From: Candidatus Zixiibacteriota bacterium
GTDB lineage: Bacteria; Zixibacteria; MSB-5A5; GN15; PGXB01
Assembly (NCBI GenBank): GCA_030642025.1
Contig: DAOWOO010000006.1
Location: forward strand, 1-13,875
Length of the DNA stretch: 13,875 bases
Direction: 5' to 3'
Shown here: positions 1-8,700 of the stretch, piece by piece
How positions within the stretch are numbered: position 1 is the stretch's first letter
How the letters are laid out: the number at the start of each line of letters is the position of its first letter
Made by a program: the position numbers and the translations under genes
Notes under the pieces: model-generated
Told to the model about the DNA's origin: nothing
Seen by the model: the letters and a program-made list of their open reading frames with translations, nothing else
The model's database searches: none

Positions 1-308
1 CTAAATTACAAGTCGAAATCAGACCTCCCGATGCAATATGTGAAAGCGATTGCAGTTGATTTGACGAAATCCATTACCTATCAAAGGCCCCACCTTACGC
101 TAACTGTTCAAACTTTAAACAACAAACCTGCTGTCTGGATTGATAATAAAATCCTGATTTTCAATATATCTATGGAAATAGATATCCATAGCTACGGGAA
201 ATATATTCCGGATATAAACCTAATAAATAGTCTGCCCAATGTCGGCGTGACGGCGTAACGCACAGATACACATAGCATTACGGATACCATTCGAGCCGTA
301 GAAGGGAA
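1..308. other. Upstream region without a supported gene
   Basis: This stretch precedes the sigma-54 promoter of the flagellar operon. It is visibly more AT-rich than the genes that follow. One open frame of 75 codons (31-258, +) exists, but it has no Shine-Dalgarno sequence, matches no family I recognise and has unremarkable codon use, so I do not call it a gene. An inverted repeat at 167-194 lies where activator (enhancer) sites of sigma-54 promoters are usually found, about 140-165 bases upstream of the expected transcription start. A weaker inverted repeat (287-292 with 306-311) reaches into the -24 element. Confidence 0.5.
167..194. repeat. Inverted repeat upstream of the sigma-54 promoter
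   Basis: CTATGGA (170-176) and TCCATAG (185-191) are exact inverted copies separated by 8 bases. After one mismatch, two more pairs extend the repeat to 167-194. No T-run follows, so it does not look like an intrinsic terminator. Its distance from the promoter (centre near -155) is typical for the binding site of an NtrC/FlrC-type activator. The activator role is inference; the repeat itself is seen directly. Confidence 0.45.
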
Positions 309-325
309 TGGCACAAGCGTTGCTT
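309..325 (+). promoter_or_regulatory. Sigma-54 (RpoN) promoter of the flagellar operon
   Basis: TGGCAC (309-314), five bases, then TTGCTT (320-325) match the -24/-12 consensus TGGCAC-N5-TTGCW with exact GG-to-GC spacing of 12. The expected start of transcription is near 335, only about 16 bases before the flgF ATG and just ahead of the GGAG ribosome binding site (337-340). It is the only such site I found in the window. Rod, ring and hook genes are under sigma-54 in many bacteria (Vibrio, Campylobacter, Helicobacter, Pseudomonas), so position and motif agree. It implies an AAA+ activator gene outside the window. Confidence 0.85.
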
Positions 326-350
326 AATAGAAATCCGGAGAAATACTATA

Positions 351-1082
351 ATGATAAAAGGAATGTACCAATCAGCCTCGGCCATGATACCGAGGGTCAG
401 GCAACAGGAAGTGATAGCCAATAACCTGGCTAATGCGTCTGCTCCTGGCTTCAAGCGTGATCAAATTTTCACAAGGGAATTGACCCGGGCCCAGGCGCGT
501 CAGGCCGATACCAGATCAGATTGGCAAACCCCGATGATCGACCAAGTTTATACCGACTATGATCAGGGACAATTCAATAAAACCGATAATCCTCTCGATC
601 TGGCTCTGGAGGGTTATGGATTCTTCGTCGTTGAAGGCGACGACGGTTCCCAACTGCTTACCCGGGCCGGCAATTTTATGGTCAGCCCGGACGGTTTCCT
701 GACCAATCCGGAAGGACACCGCGTCCTGAGCGAGGCTGGCCCGATTCCCGTCGAGGGCGGGACGATTGAAATATCCGAATCAGGTCAGGTAACTGTAGAT
801 AGCGCGAATATTGGAAATATCCGCGTCGTACAGATCGATAATCTTTCGATTTTGGATAAGATCGGTAACAATGAATTCATGGTTCCCGAAGGGATTGAGT
901 TGGCGGCCGCCGTCAAATATACAATACGCCAGGGGTACCTGGAATCATCCAATGTTGATGTTATCAAGGAAATGGTCGACATGATTGTCTCATTCCGAAA
1001 TTACGAATCCGATGCGCAGTCATTGAAAGCTCAGGATGACTCGCTGGAAAAGCTGATACGAAATGTGGGAAGTGTCAGGTAA
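351..1082 (+). CDS. flgF: Flagellar proximal-rod protein FlgF
   Basis: FlgF is a rod subunit of the flagellar axial structure, exported through the flagellar type III apparatus without a cleaved signal. The 243-residue protein has the family's N-terminal helix with the IANNLANASAPGFKR signature (residues about 22-36), a central FlgE/F/G beta domain (NPLDLALEGYGFF, then LTRAGNF), and the C-terminal coiled-coil segment ending with the VDMIVSFRNYESDAQSLKAQD-like heptads. It lacks the extra N-terminal insertion that marks FlgG, and the true FlgG follows directly, so FlgF is preferred. GGAG at 337-340 lies 10 bases before the ATG. It is the first gene behind the sigma-54 promoter. Confidence 0.9.
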   Translation: MIKGMYQSASAMIPRVRQQEVIANNLANASAPGFKRDQIFTRELTRAQARQADTRSDWQTPMIDQVYTDYDQGQFNKTDNPLDLALEGYGFFVVEGDDGSQLLTRAGNFMVSPDGFLTNPEGHRVLSEAGPIPVEGGTIEISESGQVTVDSANIGNIRVVQIDNLSILDKIGNNEFMVPEGIELAAAVKYTIRQGYLESSNVDVIKEMVDMIVSFRNYESDAQSLKAQDDSLEKLIRNVGSVR

Positions 1083-1106
1083 CCCGATAGAGAGAGGGGT
1101 ACTGTT

Positions 1107-1892
1107 ATGATAAAAGCAATGCGAACTGCGGCCACGGGTATGCAGGCCCAGCAGATGAATGTGGATGTTATTGCCAACAACCTGGCCAACGTCAACACCA
1201 CCGGCTTCAAACGCTCCAAGCTGGAATTCCAGGATATACTGTACCAGAACCTGCGTAAGGCCGGAACCGCCACCGCTGTCGGCGCGATAGTGCCGACCAA
1301 CCTGGCGGTCGGATACGGCACCAAACCGGTGGCGACGACAAGAGAATTCTCAACCGGCGATTTTGTCGTTACCGCCAATCCGCTTGATCTTGCCATCTCC
1401 GGCAATGGGTTCTTTCAGATTCAGATGCCGGACGGACAGATATCGTACACCCGCGACGGAGCCTTTAAAATCTCCGCCGATGGGCAGGTGGTTACCTCTG
1501 ATGGCTTTCTGCTGACTCCGGAAATAACAATTCCGGAGGATGCCACATCTTTGTCGGTCAGTATCGACGGCGAGTTTTCTGTCCTGTTGGTGGGTGATGA
1601 CCAGCCCCAGACAATCGGGCAGATGGAACTGGCCAAGTTTATTAATCCGGCCGGTTTATCGGCCGTCGGACACAATCTTTACAACCAGACCGGGGCATCG
1701 GGGTCACCGATTTTAGGAACTCCGACCCGCGATGGGTTGGGGCCTATCGATCAGGGGCATCTGGAGATGTCCAATGTCAAGGTGGTTGATGAAATGGTCA
1801 ACATGATTGTTGCTCAGCGTGCCTATGAACTTAACTCCAAGGTTATTCAAACCGGTGAGGATATGGCTCGGATCGTGAATAACCTGAGATAA
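1107..1892 (+). CDS. flgG: Flagellar distal-rod protein FlgG
   Basis: FlgG builds the distal rod, the drive shaft that crosses the P- and L-rings. The 261-residue length equals the usual 260. The N-terminal signature IANNLANVNTTGFKRSKLEF (residues about 22-41) is followed by the FlgG-type segment DILYQNLRKAGTA and the conserved VGYGTKP and NPLDLAISGNGFFQI motifs. The C-terminus LEMSNVKVVDEMVNMIVAQR and RAYELNSKVIQ is the classic rod/hook helix. A purine-rich GAGAGGGG precedes the ATG. The 24-base gap to flgF supports co-transcription. Confidence 0.96.
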   Translation: MIKAMRTAATGMQAQQMNVDVIANNLANVNTTGFKRSKLEFQDILYQNLRKAGTATAVGAIVPTNLAVGYGTKPVATTREFSTGDFVVTANPLDLAISGNGFFQIQMPDGQISYTRDGAFKISADGQVVTSDGFLLTPEITIPEDATSLSVSIDGEFSVLLVGDDQPQTIGQMELAKFINPAGLSAVGHNLYNQTGASGSPILGTPTRDGLGPIDQGHLEMSNVKVVDEMVNMIVAQRAYELNSKVIQTGEDMARIVNNLR

Positions 1893-1906
1893 CAAGGATA
1901 ATAAAC

Positions 1907-2605
1907 ATGCCTAAAGTCAAATGGATTTGCCTGACGGGACTTCTTTTTGTTCTGTTACCGATAAGAGCGGCACTTGCCGATGAAGGCCTTGAAAAGGACC
2001 TGAAAACCGGTATAAACTCATTTTTTCAGCTTGATACTTCCCGAACCGAAATTGAATTTCGTTCGCTCCGGCTCGCGGCCGCATCCGGTGAATATGACCG
2101 TATCGAATTGACGCGATTGACCCGGTCGGAACCGCGTGGGCTTTTGTCGCTTAAGGTGACACTGTATAAGGATGGCCGGTCGATTAAAAGTGGTCAGATA
2201 AGTATCAGGGTACTGCACTATGACAATGTCCTGGTATCAACCGACCGGATTAATCGTCATGCCCCGATTGAACAGGGGATGTATGAAATTGAACGCCGCG
2301 AGGTCACCTCGCTTTCCAACAAACCGGTAACCACGCCGGAACAATTGTCCGGGTGCTGGGCAAAAAGGCATATCAGCAAGGGAAAGATACTGACCATGGC
2401 GATGATCGAGCAAATCCCGATGATTATTACCGGACAGAATATTGAAATTGTTTACCGTTCAGCCGGATTTGACGTGTCGGCACAAGGGCTGGCGATGCAA
2501 TCCGGATATACCGGTGATCGCATAAAAGTCAAGAATCTGCAGTCCAGAAAAATTATCACGGCGACCATACATGACGGTAAAACCGTTCTGGTAGCATCAC
2601 GATGA
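1907..2605 (+). CDS. flgA: P-ring assembly chaperone FlgA
   Basis: FlgA is a periplasmic chaperone that helps FlgI polymerise into the P-ring around the rod. The 232-residue product starts with a Sec signal peptide (basic KVKW, hydrophobic run, cleavage likely after ALA at about residue 24). The C-terminal half is the SAF/ChapFlgA domain: ISKGKILTMAMIEQIPMI, then GQNIEIVYRSAGFDVSAQG and the terminal DGKTVLV, the usual end of this family. The N-terminal half is divergent, as is common. AAGGA at 1894-1898 is 8 bases before the ATG. The position between flgG and the ring genes flgH/flgI fits its role. Confidence 0.9.
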   Translation: MPKVKWICLTGLLFVLLPIRAALADEGLEKDLKTGINSFFQLDTSRTEIEFRSLRLAAASGEYDRIELTRLTRSEPRGLLSLKVTLYKDGRSIKSGQISIRVLHYDNVLVSTDRINRHAPIEQGMYEIERREVTSLSNKPVTTPEQLSGCWAKRHISKGKILTMAMIEQIPMIITGQNIEIVYRSAGFDVSAQGLAMQSGYTGDRIKVKNLQSRKIITATIHDGKTVLVASR

Positions 2606-2615
2606 GGTACAGAAT

Positions 2616-3203
2616 ATGAAGATCAGAAAAATTCTGCTGGCCACGGTTATATTGCTTCTCCTGCCGTTATCACTGCGTATCTGGGCGGGCGATTTCGGTC
2701 AGTCCAACTCGCTTTTTACCGATATCAAGGCACAAAAGATCGGCGATATTCTGACCGTGCTGATTTATGAATACTCCAACGCCACCAGCCAGGTTGAAAG
2801 TAAATCTCAAAAAGACAATAAAGCTTCTACGAGCGGTGGACCGGGTATCGGCTCGTTTGATTTTATTCCGCTGTTTAAAGCCGAAGGTTCCAGTAAGTCA
2901 TCATTCAACGGCAAGGGGGAAAACCTCAGGTCACAGACACTTCGGGCCAAGATGTCGGTAACAGTCGTCGGCCGGAAAGAAAACGGCGATTTGATAATCC
3001 AGGGGAGTCGGACGGTTGTGGTCTCCAAGGAGAAGGAAACGATGTCACTGACCGGCGTGATTCGTCCCAAGGATATTACCGCCGGCAACACCATTGATTC
3101 ATACCTGATAGCCGACGCCCAGATTTCCTACACCGGGCGAGGTCCGAATAACAATTCCAGCCGACCCGGACCGGTTATGCGGTTTATCAACTGGCTGTTT
3201 TAG
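2616..3203 (+). CDS. flgH: Flagellar L-ring protein FlgH (no lipobox)
   Basis: FlgH forms the L-ring bushing in the outer membrane. Recognisable features are the SLFTDIKAQKIGDILTVLI block (residues about 32-50), the FNGKGENLRSQTLRAKMSVTV region, and the C-terminal GVIRPKDITAGNTI and ADAQISYTGRG motifs followed by a final MRFINWLF. The 195-residue length is shorter than the E. coli protein (about 230). Enterobacterial FlgH is a lipoprotein with a lipobox cysteine; this protein contains no cysteine at all. The N-terminal hydrophobic stretch (residues 6-20) looks like a signal-peptidase I substrate, with possible cleavage after IWA (residue 24). GAGGT at 2604-2608 sits 7 bases before the ATG and overlaps the flgA stop, supporting this start. 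Confidence 0.93.
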   Translation: MKIRKILLATVILLLLPLSLRIWAGDFGQSNSLFTDIKAQKIGDILTVLIYEYSNATSQVESKSQKDNKASTSGGPGIGSFDFIPLFKAEGSSKSSFNGKGENLRSQTLRAKMSVTVVGRKENGDLIIQGSRTVVVSKEKETMSLTGVIRPKDITAGNTIDSYLIADAQISYTGRGPNNNSSRPGPVMRFINWLF

Positions 3204-3211
3204 GGGGTTTT

Positions 3212-4345
3212 ATGAGAACCTTAATGTGCCCATTCATATCGCTTCCGACTTTCATGATTGCCTTTATCATGCTGGTCCTGGTCATGTGTGCGCCCGAGGC
3301 TGAAGCTTTGGTGAGAGTCAAAGATATTACCCGGACTCATGACCAGAATGAAATCGACCTGCTCGGTTACGGCCTGGTGATAGGCCTTGATGGATCCGGC
3401 GACAGCAAGGGAACGCAATTTACGATGCAGTCGCTGGCCAACATGATGGAAAGACTCGGAATAACCGTAAATTCAGCCAAACTGAAGGTTAAAAATGTCG
3501 CGGCCGTAATGGTCACCACCCGGATCTCATCGCGGGCCAGGGAAGGAGATCGCATTGATGTGACGGTTTCCTCAATCGGTGATGCCACTTCGCTTCAGGG
3601 CGGCAATCTTCTCCTGACGCCGCTGTCATCGGGCGACGGCGATATTTATGTTAATGCCCAGGGACCGATCTCAATCGGCGGCTTTAACGTTCAGGTTGAC
3701 GGTGGTAACAAGATTATCAACAACTATACCATGGTCGGACGTATTCCCGGCGGCGGGAAGGTTGTCCGCCGGCCGGAGAAACTCGGTGATGGGAGCGAAC
3801 TGCTCCTGATATTGCATGACCCGGATTATCATACGGCTGACAGGATTGCATCAAAAATCAACAATCGTTACGGACTTATATCGTATATCGATGATGCCGC
3901 CACGGTGCGACTGGTGGTGCCGGATTCCCTATCATCGCCCAATGAAAGAAACCGCCTTTTGGCCGATATCGGCGGGATGAAAATATCGCCCGACCAGGTG
4001 GCCAGAGTGGTAATTAACGAGAGAACCGGAACCATTGTTGCCGGGGAATATGTTACCATTGCTCCAGTAGCGATTGCCCACGGCAATATTACCGTGAAAG
4101 TAAGATCATTGCCTATTATTTCACAACCGGAACCATTCTCCCAGGGTGAAACAGTGATAACATCGGAATACCAGATTTCGGTCGATAACGAACCGGCCCG
4201 GGTGGTGCATCTGAAGGAGTCGGTGGCGCTGACCGACGTGGCCAATGCCCTGAACATGATCGGAGCCACTCCGCGAGATATTATTGCCATTTTCGAAGCA
4301 CTCAAACGGGCGGGAGCACTCCGCGCGGAGCTGGTAATAATTTAA
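3212..4345 (+). CDS. flgI: Flagellar P-ring protein FlgI
   Basis: FlgI forms the periplasmic P-ring bound to peptidoglycan. The 377-residue product has a long signal peptide (hydrophobic residues about 13-27) with likely cleavage after AEA (residue 32), leaving a mature start LVRVKDI. Family motifs are contiguous: DLLGYGLVIGLDGSGDS, MQSLANMMERLGI, KNVAAVMVT, GDRIDVTVSSIGDATSLQGG and NNYTMVGRIPGGG. The C-terminus is TDVANALNMIGATPRDIIAI followed by EALKRAGALRAEL, as in most FlgI proteins. AGGGGG at 3202-3207, overlapping the flgH stop codon, gives the ribosome binding site. Presence of FlgH and FlgI together indicates an outer membrane. Confidence 0.97.
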   Translation: MRTLMCPFISLPTFMIAFIMLVLVMCAPEAEALVRVKDITRTHDQNEIDLLGYGLVIGLDGSGDSKGTQFTMQSLANMMERLGITVNSAKLKVKNVAAVMVTTRISSRAREGDRIDVTVSSIGDATSLQGGNLLLTPLSSGDGDIYVNAQGPISIGGFNVQVDGGNKIINNYTMVGRIPGGGKVVRRPEKLGDGSELLLILHDPDYHTADRIASKINNRYGLISYIDDAATVRLVVPDSLSSPNERNRLLADIGGMKISPDQVARVVINERTGTIVAGEYVTIAPVAIAHGNITVKVRSLPIISQPEPFSQGETVITSEYQISVDNEPARVVHLKESVALTDVANALNMIGATPRDIIAIFEALKRAGALRAELVII

Positions 4346-4346
4346 G

Positions 4347-5216
4347 ATGATACAGATTAACGCCAATTCAGGGTCACATGTTTCGTTGACCAAAACCGAA
4401 CAATCGGTGGCGCTGAAGACCAGGGATAATCTCGAGGCGGACAAGAAAAAGCTGTACAAAGCCGCCAAGGAGATGGAATCACTCTTTTTATACCACATGC
4501 TTCAGGCGATGCGCAAGACGGTACCGGAAAATGATAAATCATCGTCCGGTTTCAGCAGTAATCTCGGTAAGGATGTCTATACCCAGATTTTTGACCAGGA
4601 ACTGGCCATGAATGTGGCCGGAAATCATAACAGCTCGCTGGCCGATCTTCTGTACAAATCAATGGAAAAGGTTGTGGAACGTCAAGCCGGCATAGTAGTC
4701 GATAATGCCGAAACGGGTCGGATGATTCTGCCGCGCAAGGTCCATATCCCTATCAGGGAGGCTGATCTATTCTCCCATTCGGCAAAGCATTCCGATAAAT
4801 CCATCGGAAAAGCTGATAGTGTTCGGGAGCGCTACGGTGAAATTATTGACCGGACAGCGAAGAGATTCAATTTGTCGTCGGGACTTATAGAATCGGTTAT
4901 CAAAGCCGAATCGAACGGGAATCCCGATGCGGTATCTCATGCCGGAGCCAAGGGGTTAATGCAATTGACCGATACCACGGCCGCCGAAATGGGCGTGGAT
5001 GATGTTTTCAATCCGGAACAGAATATAAACGGCGGGGCCGGTTATTTGCGGCGTATGCTGGATCGTTTCTCCGGTTTGAAGGAGGCGCTGGCGGCCTACA
5101 ATGCGGGTCCGGGAACTGTCGATCGGTATGGCGGAATCCCGCCGTACAGAGAGACCCATTCTTATATAGAGAAAATAACTGCCGATCTTGCCGAAAAAAA
5201 CAGTTCGGCGGATTAA
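4347..5216 (+). CDS. flgJ: FlgJ: rod-binding domain fused to an SLT lytic transglycosylase
   Basis: FlgJ caps the growing rod and opens the peptidoglycan layer for it. Residues about 30-108 form the rod-binding domain (AAKEMESLFLYHMLQAMRKT, GKDVYTQIFDQELA, LADLLYKSM). After a linker, residues about 160-285 form a soluble-lytic-transglycosylase domain. It has the catalytic glutamate E188 in IKAESNGNP, the GAKGLMQL motif, NINGGAGYLRRML and ALAAYNAGP. The enterobacterial FlgJ carries a glucosaminidase-type domain here instead, so the same job is done by a different enzyme family. No signal peptide is seen, as expected for export by the flagellar apparatus. The ATG is one base after the flgI stop with little Shine-Dalgarno sequence, suggesting translational coupling. 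Confidence 0.94.
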   Translation: MIQINANSGSHVSLTKTEQSVALKTRDNLEADKKKLYKAAKEMESLFLYHMLQAMRKTVPENDKSSSGFSSNLGKDVYTQIFDQELAMNVAGNHNSSLADLLYKSMEKVVERQAGIVVDNAETGRMILPRKVHIPIREADLFSHSAKHSDKSIGKADSVRERYGEIIDRTAKRFNLSSGLIESVIKAESNGNPDAVSHAGAKGLMQLTDTTAAEMGVDDVFNPEQNINGGAGYLRRMLDRFSGLKEALAAYNAGPGTVDRYGGIPPYRETHSYIEKITADLAEKNSSAD

Positions 5217-5226
5217 GGTGAAAAGC

Positions 5227-5253
5227 TAAAGAGAATTAATGTGATGCCGAAAC
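5227..5253 (+). promoter_or_regulatory. Candidate sigma-28 promoter overlapping the flgN start
   Basis: TAAA (5227-5230), 15 bases, then GCCGAAAC (5246-5253) reproduce the spacing and the -10 sequence of the flagellin promoter in this window, with one difference in the -10 element. The -10 overlaps the flgN start codon, so part of the match is forced by coding sequence. A second, weaker site with GAAA (5171-5174) and GCCGAAAA (5190-5197) has the same spacing and would start a leader upstream of flgN. In Salmonella and Bacillus subtilis the flgN-flgK-flgL group is partly sigma-28 dependent. Function here is inference. Confidence 0.4.
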
Positions 5254-5765
5254 AAGTACCGAATAGTTCAAATTCTGAACTGGTAATGGAGTTGCTTCAA
5301 GTACTGGAAAAGGAAGCGTCGCTATTTGAAACATTTCTTGACCTGCTTGAGAAACAGCAACAAGCGCTGGTAAAAAATGAACTGGATGAGATAAACCGGT
5401 TGACCGAGTTACAGCGGGAGCGGGTGGTCGAAAGTACAATCCTTTCCCGCCGACGTGAGAAACTGGCGGAAAGGCTGGCATCGGATGGTATCGCCGCGGG
5501 GGATCTGACAATATCAAGACTCATTGAGACCGTGTCATCGGGCCAGGCGGCCGAGTTAAGACATGTGAAGGAAGCCATCCTTGAACTATATGAGAAAATT
5601 ATGAAGGTCCGATCACAAAATGAAATGCTGATTGACCGTTCCCGGGAAAATATCTCACAGACTATGGCAATGCTGGGGCGAATCGGCAAACCGGACCCCA
5701 ATTACCGAAGAGAGGGCGGCGTCAGTCCAAATGATAATGCCCTGGCGCTGGACAGGAGGGCCTGA
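5244..5765 (+). CDS. flgN: FlgN-type export chaperone for FlgK/FlgL
   Basis: FlgN is a cytoplasmic chaperone that holds the hook-filament junction proteins FlgK and FlgL and delivers them to the export gate. The product is about 173 residues, almost entirely helical and charged, with heptad patterns over residues about 12-150 (ELVMELLQVLEKEASLFE, KQQQALVKNELDEINRLTEL) as in the FlgN family. Sequence conservation in this family is low, so the call rests equally on helical pattern, size and position immediately upstream of flgK. Start choice: ATG at 5244 follows a GTG at 5241; a further in-frame ATG at 5286 is possible. The stop codon overlaps the flgK ATG by one base, so translation is probably coupled. 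Confidence 0.85.
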   Translation: MPKQVPNSSNSELVMELLQVLEKEASLFETFLDLLEKQQQALVKNELDEINRLTELQRERVVESTILSRRREKLAERLASDGIAAGDLTISRLIETVSSGQAAELRHVKEAILELYEKIMKVRSQNEMLIDRSRENISQTMAMLGRIGKPDPNYRREGGVSPNDNALALDRRA

Positions 5766-8700
5766 TGTCGGGATTATTCCAGGGACTTGAGATTGGCAAG
5801 CGGGCCATGGCCACCCAGCAGATCTGGATGCAGACTATCGGCCATAATGTGGCCAACGCCAACACGCCGGGATACGCTAGGCAGAGAGTAAGGCTGGCCA
5901 GTACATATCCGATGAGTCACCCGATCGGACCGATTGGCTCCGGAGTCATTGCGACCGGTGTTTACCAGGTTCGCGATACGTTTTTAAGCCAGCAGTTTCG
6001 CATTGAAAACAAATCGCTTGGTCAATGGTCGGCTCTCGATAAAACCCTGTCCCAGATCGAGGCGGTTTTCAACGAGCCGACAGATAATGCGCTGGGCGGG
6101 CTTTTGAATAAATTCTGGAATGCCTGGTCGGATCTGGGAAACAACCCCGAACTGGATCGTTCCGCACTGGTTGAACAGACCAATCTGCTGACTGACGGTT
6201 TACATCGTGTGTACAGCGAACTGACTGAACTTCGCCGCTCGGTTGATCGTGATATCGAGCTGGTTATCAACGAGGTCAATATACTGGCCGAAGAAATCGC
6301 TTCGCTTAACCAGCAGATATCCGGCTCCGAACTTGGGCAAACGCGCGCCAATGATCTTCGTGACCGCCGTGAACAATTAGTGGATGAGCTGTCCACTTAT
6401 GTGGATGTCAACACCAATGAACAAACTAACGGTACCCTAACCGTTTACATCGGTGCTCTGGCTATTGTGGAGCAGACATCGTCATTTCATTTGGGTATTA
6501 ATAAGTCGGCATCCGGAAATATCGCGGCCAGTCAGATTGTCTGGGCCGGGACTGATAAAACGATTAAGTCCTATGACGGCCAACTGAAAGGGTTGGTTGA
6601 TACCCGTGATGAAATAATTCCCCAATATCTCGATGCACTGGATGAAATTGCGCGGTCGCTGGTAACAAATGTCAACGCCCTGCACAGTACGGGGTTCGGT
6701 TGGGGTGGCGCCAATAGCTCCGGCGAAACGGGACACAATTTCTTTGAGCCAACCGGTATATCCGCCGCCAATATTAGTATCAATCAGGATATTGCCAATA
6801 ACCTGCATTTAATCGCCGCCTCCCAGACGGGTGAAATCGGAACCGATGGCGACGGTCGCAATGCTCTGGATATTGCCGATCTGCGCAATTCATTATTAAT
6901 GTCGGAGGGGGCACTCACAATCGGTGAGGCATATAATGCTCTGGTCGGCAGGATCGGAGTGGCGACCGCCAAAGCTTCTAATCTGAAGGAAAACTTCGAA
7001 TTGCTGGTCCAGCAGGTGGACAACAGAAGACAGTCAGTACAGGGCGTTTCCCTTGATGAGGAAATGGCCCAGTTGATAAAATTCCAAAACGCATTTGATG
7101 CCGCTGCACGTATTATCGTGGCTATGGATGAAGCTCTATCGACAGTGATACGAATGGCGGCTGAGACAACGGGATAAACCGATAAGGAAATAACATTGAT
7201 ATAAGGCCACGGAGGGTATTTTGCTAATACTGACAAGGAAGTTGGGTGAATCTATAACAATCGGCGATAATATCAAGGTTACCGTCCTGGGGGTGTTCGG
7301 CCGCCAGGTGAGGATGGGTATTGAGGCGCCGCCGGAAATTGTAGTTCACCGGGAAGAGGTTTATGTCAGAATTCAGAATGAAAATCGCAAGGCCGCCAAG
7401 TCGGTCAAGCAGGATCTGGCAAATGTATTGAAATTGCTCAAGGGCAAGATATCGGGCGATTCGGAGAAGAAAAAATCGCCGGATATAAAGTACAAAAAAT
7501 TCGGGAAACGACCGCCCAAGGGAAATGCCAATACCATGTAGGAAAGGAAGCCATCGAGAAGATGTTCTGGAGCAAAAAGAAAAAAGAGGAAAACGCCAAG
7601 GATCCGGCCACCAGTTACGGCCGTATGATCCAGGAACACAAGTCAAAGCGCGACAGGTCTTCGGCCAGGAAATCTTTTGACGAGAAAATTATAAAAGCGG
7701 GCCACGACTGCGACTTTGTCTATTACGACGAGTAAACTGCCATGCGCGTGACAAATAACATGATCTCCAGCCGGGTTATTTTCAATCTTGGCCGATCGCT
7801 CGACCGATACCTGAAACTGGAAACAATGATGTCGACCGGAAGGCGGATTAATGTTCCTTCCGACGATCCCATCGGGACCCAGAAAGACCTTAGGTACCGT
7901 ACATCTCTGGCGGAGATCGAACAGTATCAAAGAAATATCGGCACCGGTCTGCATCGGCTGACCGACTATGACGGAACTCTCGGTGAAATGGCCACCGCCG
8001 TAAACAGCGCCTATGAACTCGCTGTCAGTCTGTCCAACAGCACTTATGATGCGAGCGCGCGTGAGATTGCGGCCAATGATGCCCGCTCCCTTCTGGAACA
8101 GGTTCTCAGCCTGGGCAATACTCAAAATGAAGGCCGGTATATATTGGCCGGATACAAATCGAGGGTGAAACCGTTTGCAAGTAGTATCTACGGAGTGGAA
8201 TATGCCGGCGATGCCGGACGTGTGGAAATCGAGGTGGAAGCCGGCACTCGGGTAATGGTCAATCTGATCGGCTCCGATGTGCTTATGACGCCGACTTCAA
8301 TTCTCGGGGGGAACGGTGATCTCCAGAGCGGAATTGATGGAACGACCCTGTTGAGCGATCTGAATCTCGGTAACGGAGTGGACCTGTCCACCGGCATTAT
8401 CCGGGTAACCGACAACAATACCGGCACTACGGTTAATGTCGATATCTCGGCCGCTGTAACGGTGGATGACATGATCACGGCGGTCAATACCCAGTTGGCC
8501 GCTGGCGGTATTCCCAATGCCGACATATCGCTGGGATTTGGCGTGGCCGGGAATAACCTGGAGTGGAGCATTACCGACAGTGGGCTGATTACCGGAGTTA
8601 CCGCCCTGAATAATCTTAACCAGGGTTCCGGAGTGGACCTGGCCACGGGAAAAATTGTCATTCGCAATGCCGATGATTCCATCCATGTAGAAGTCGATCT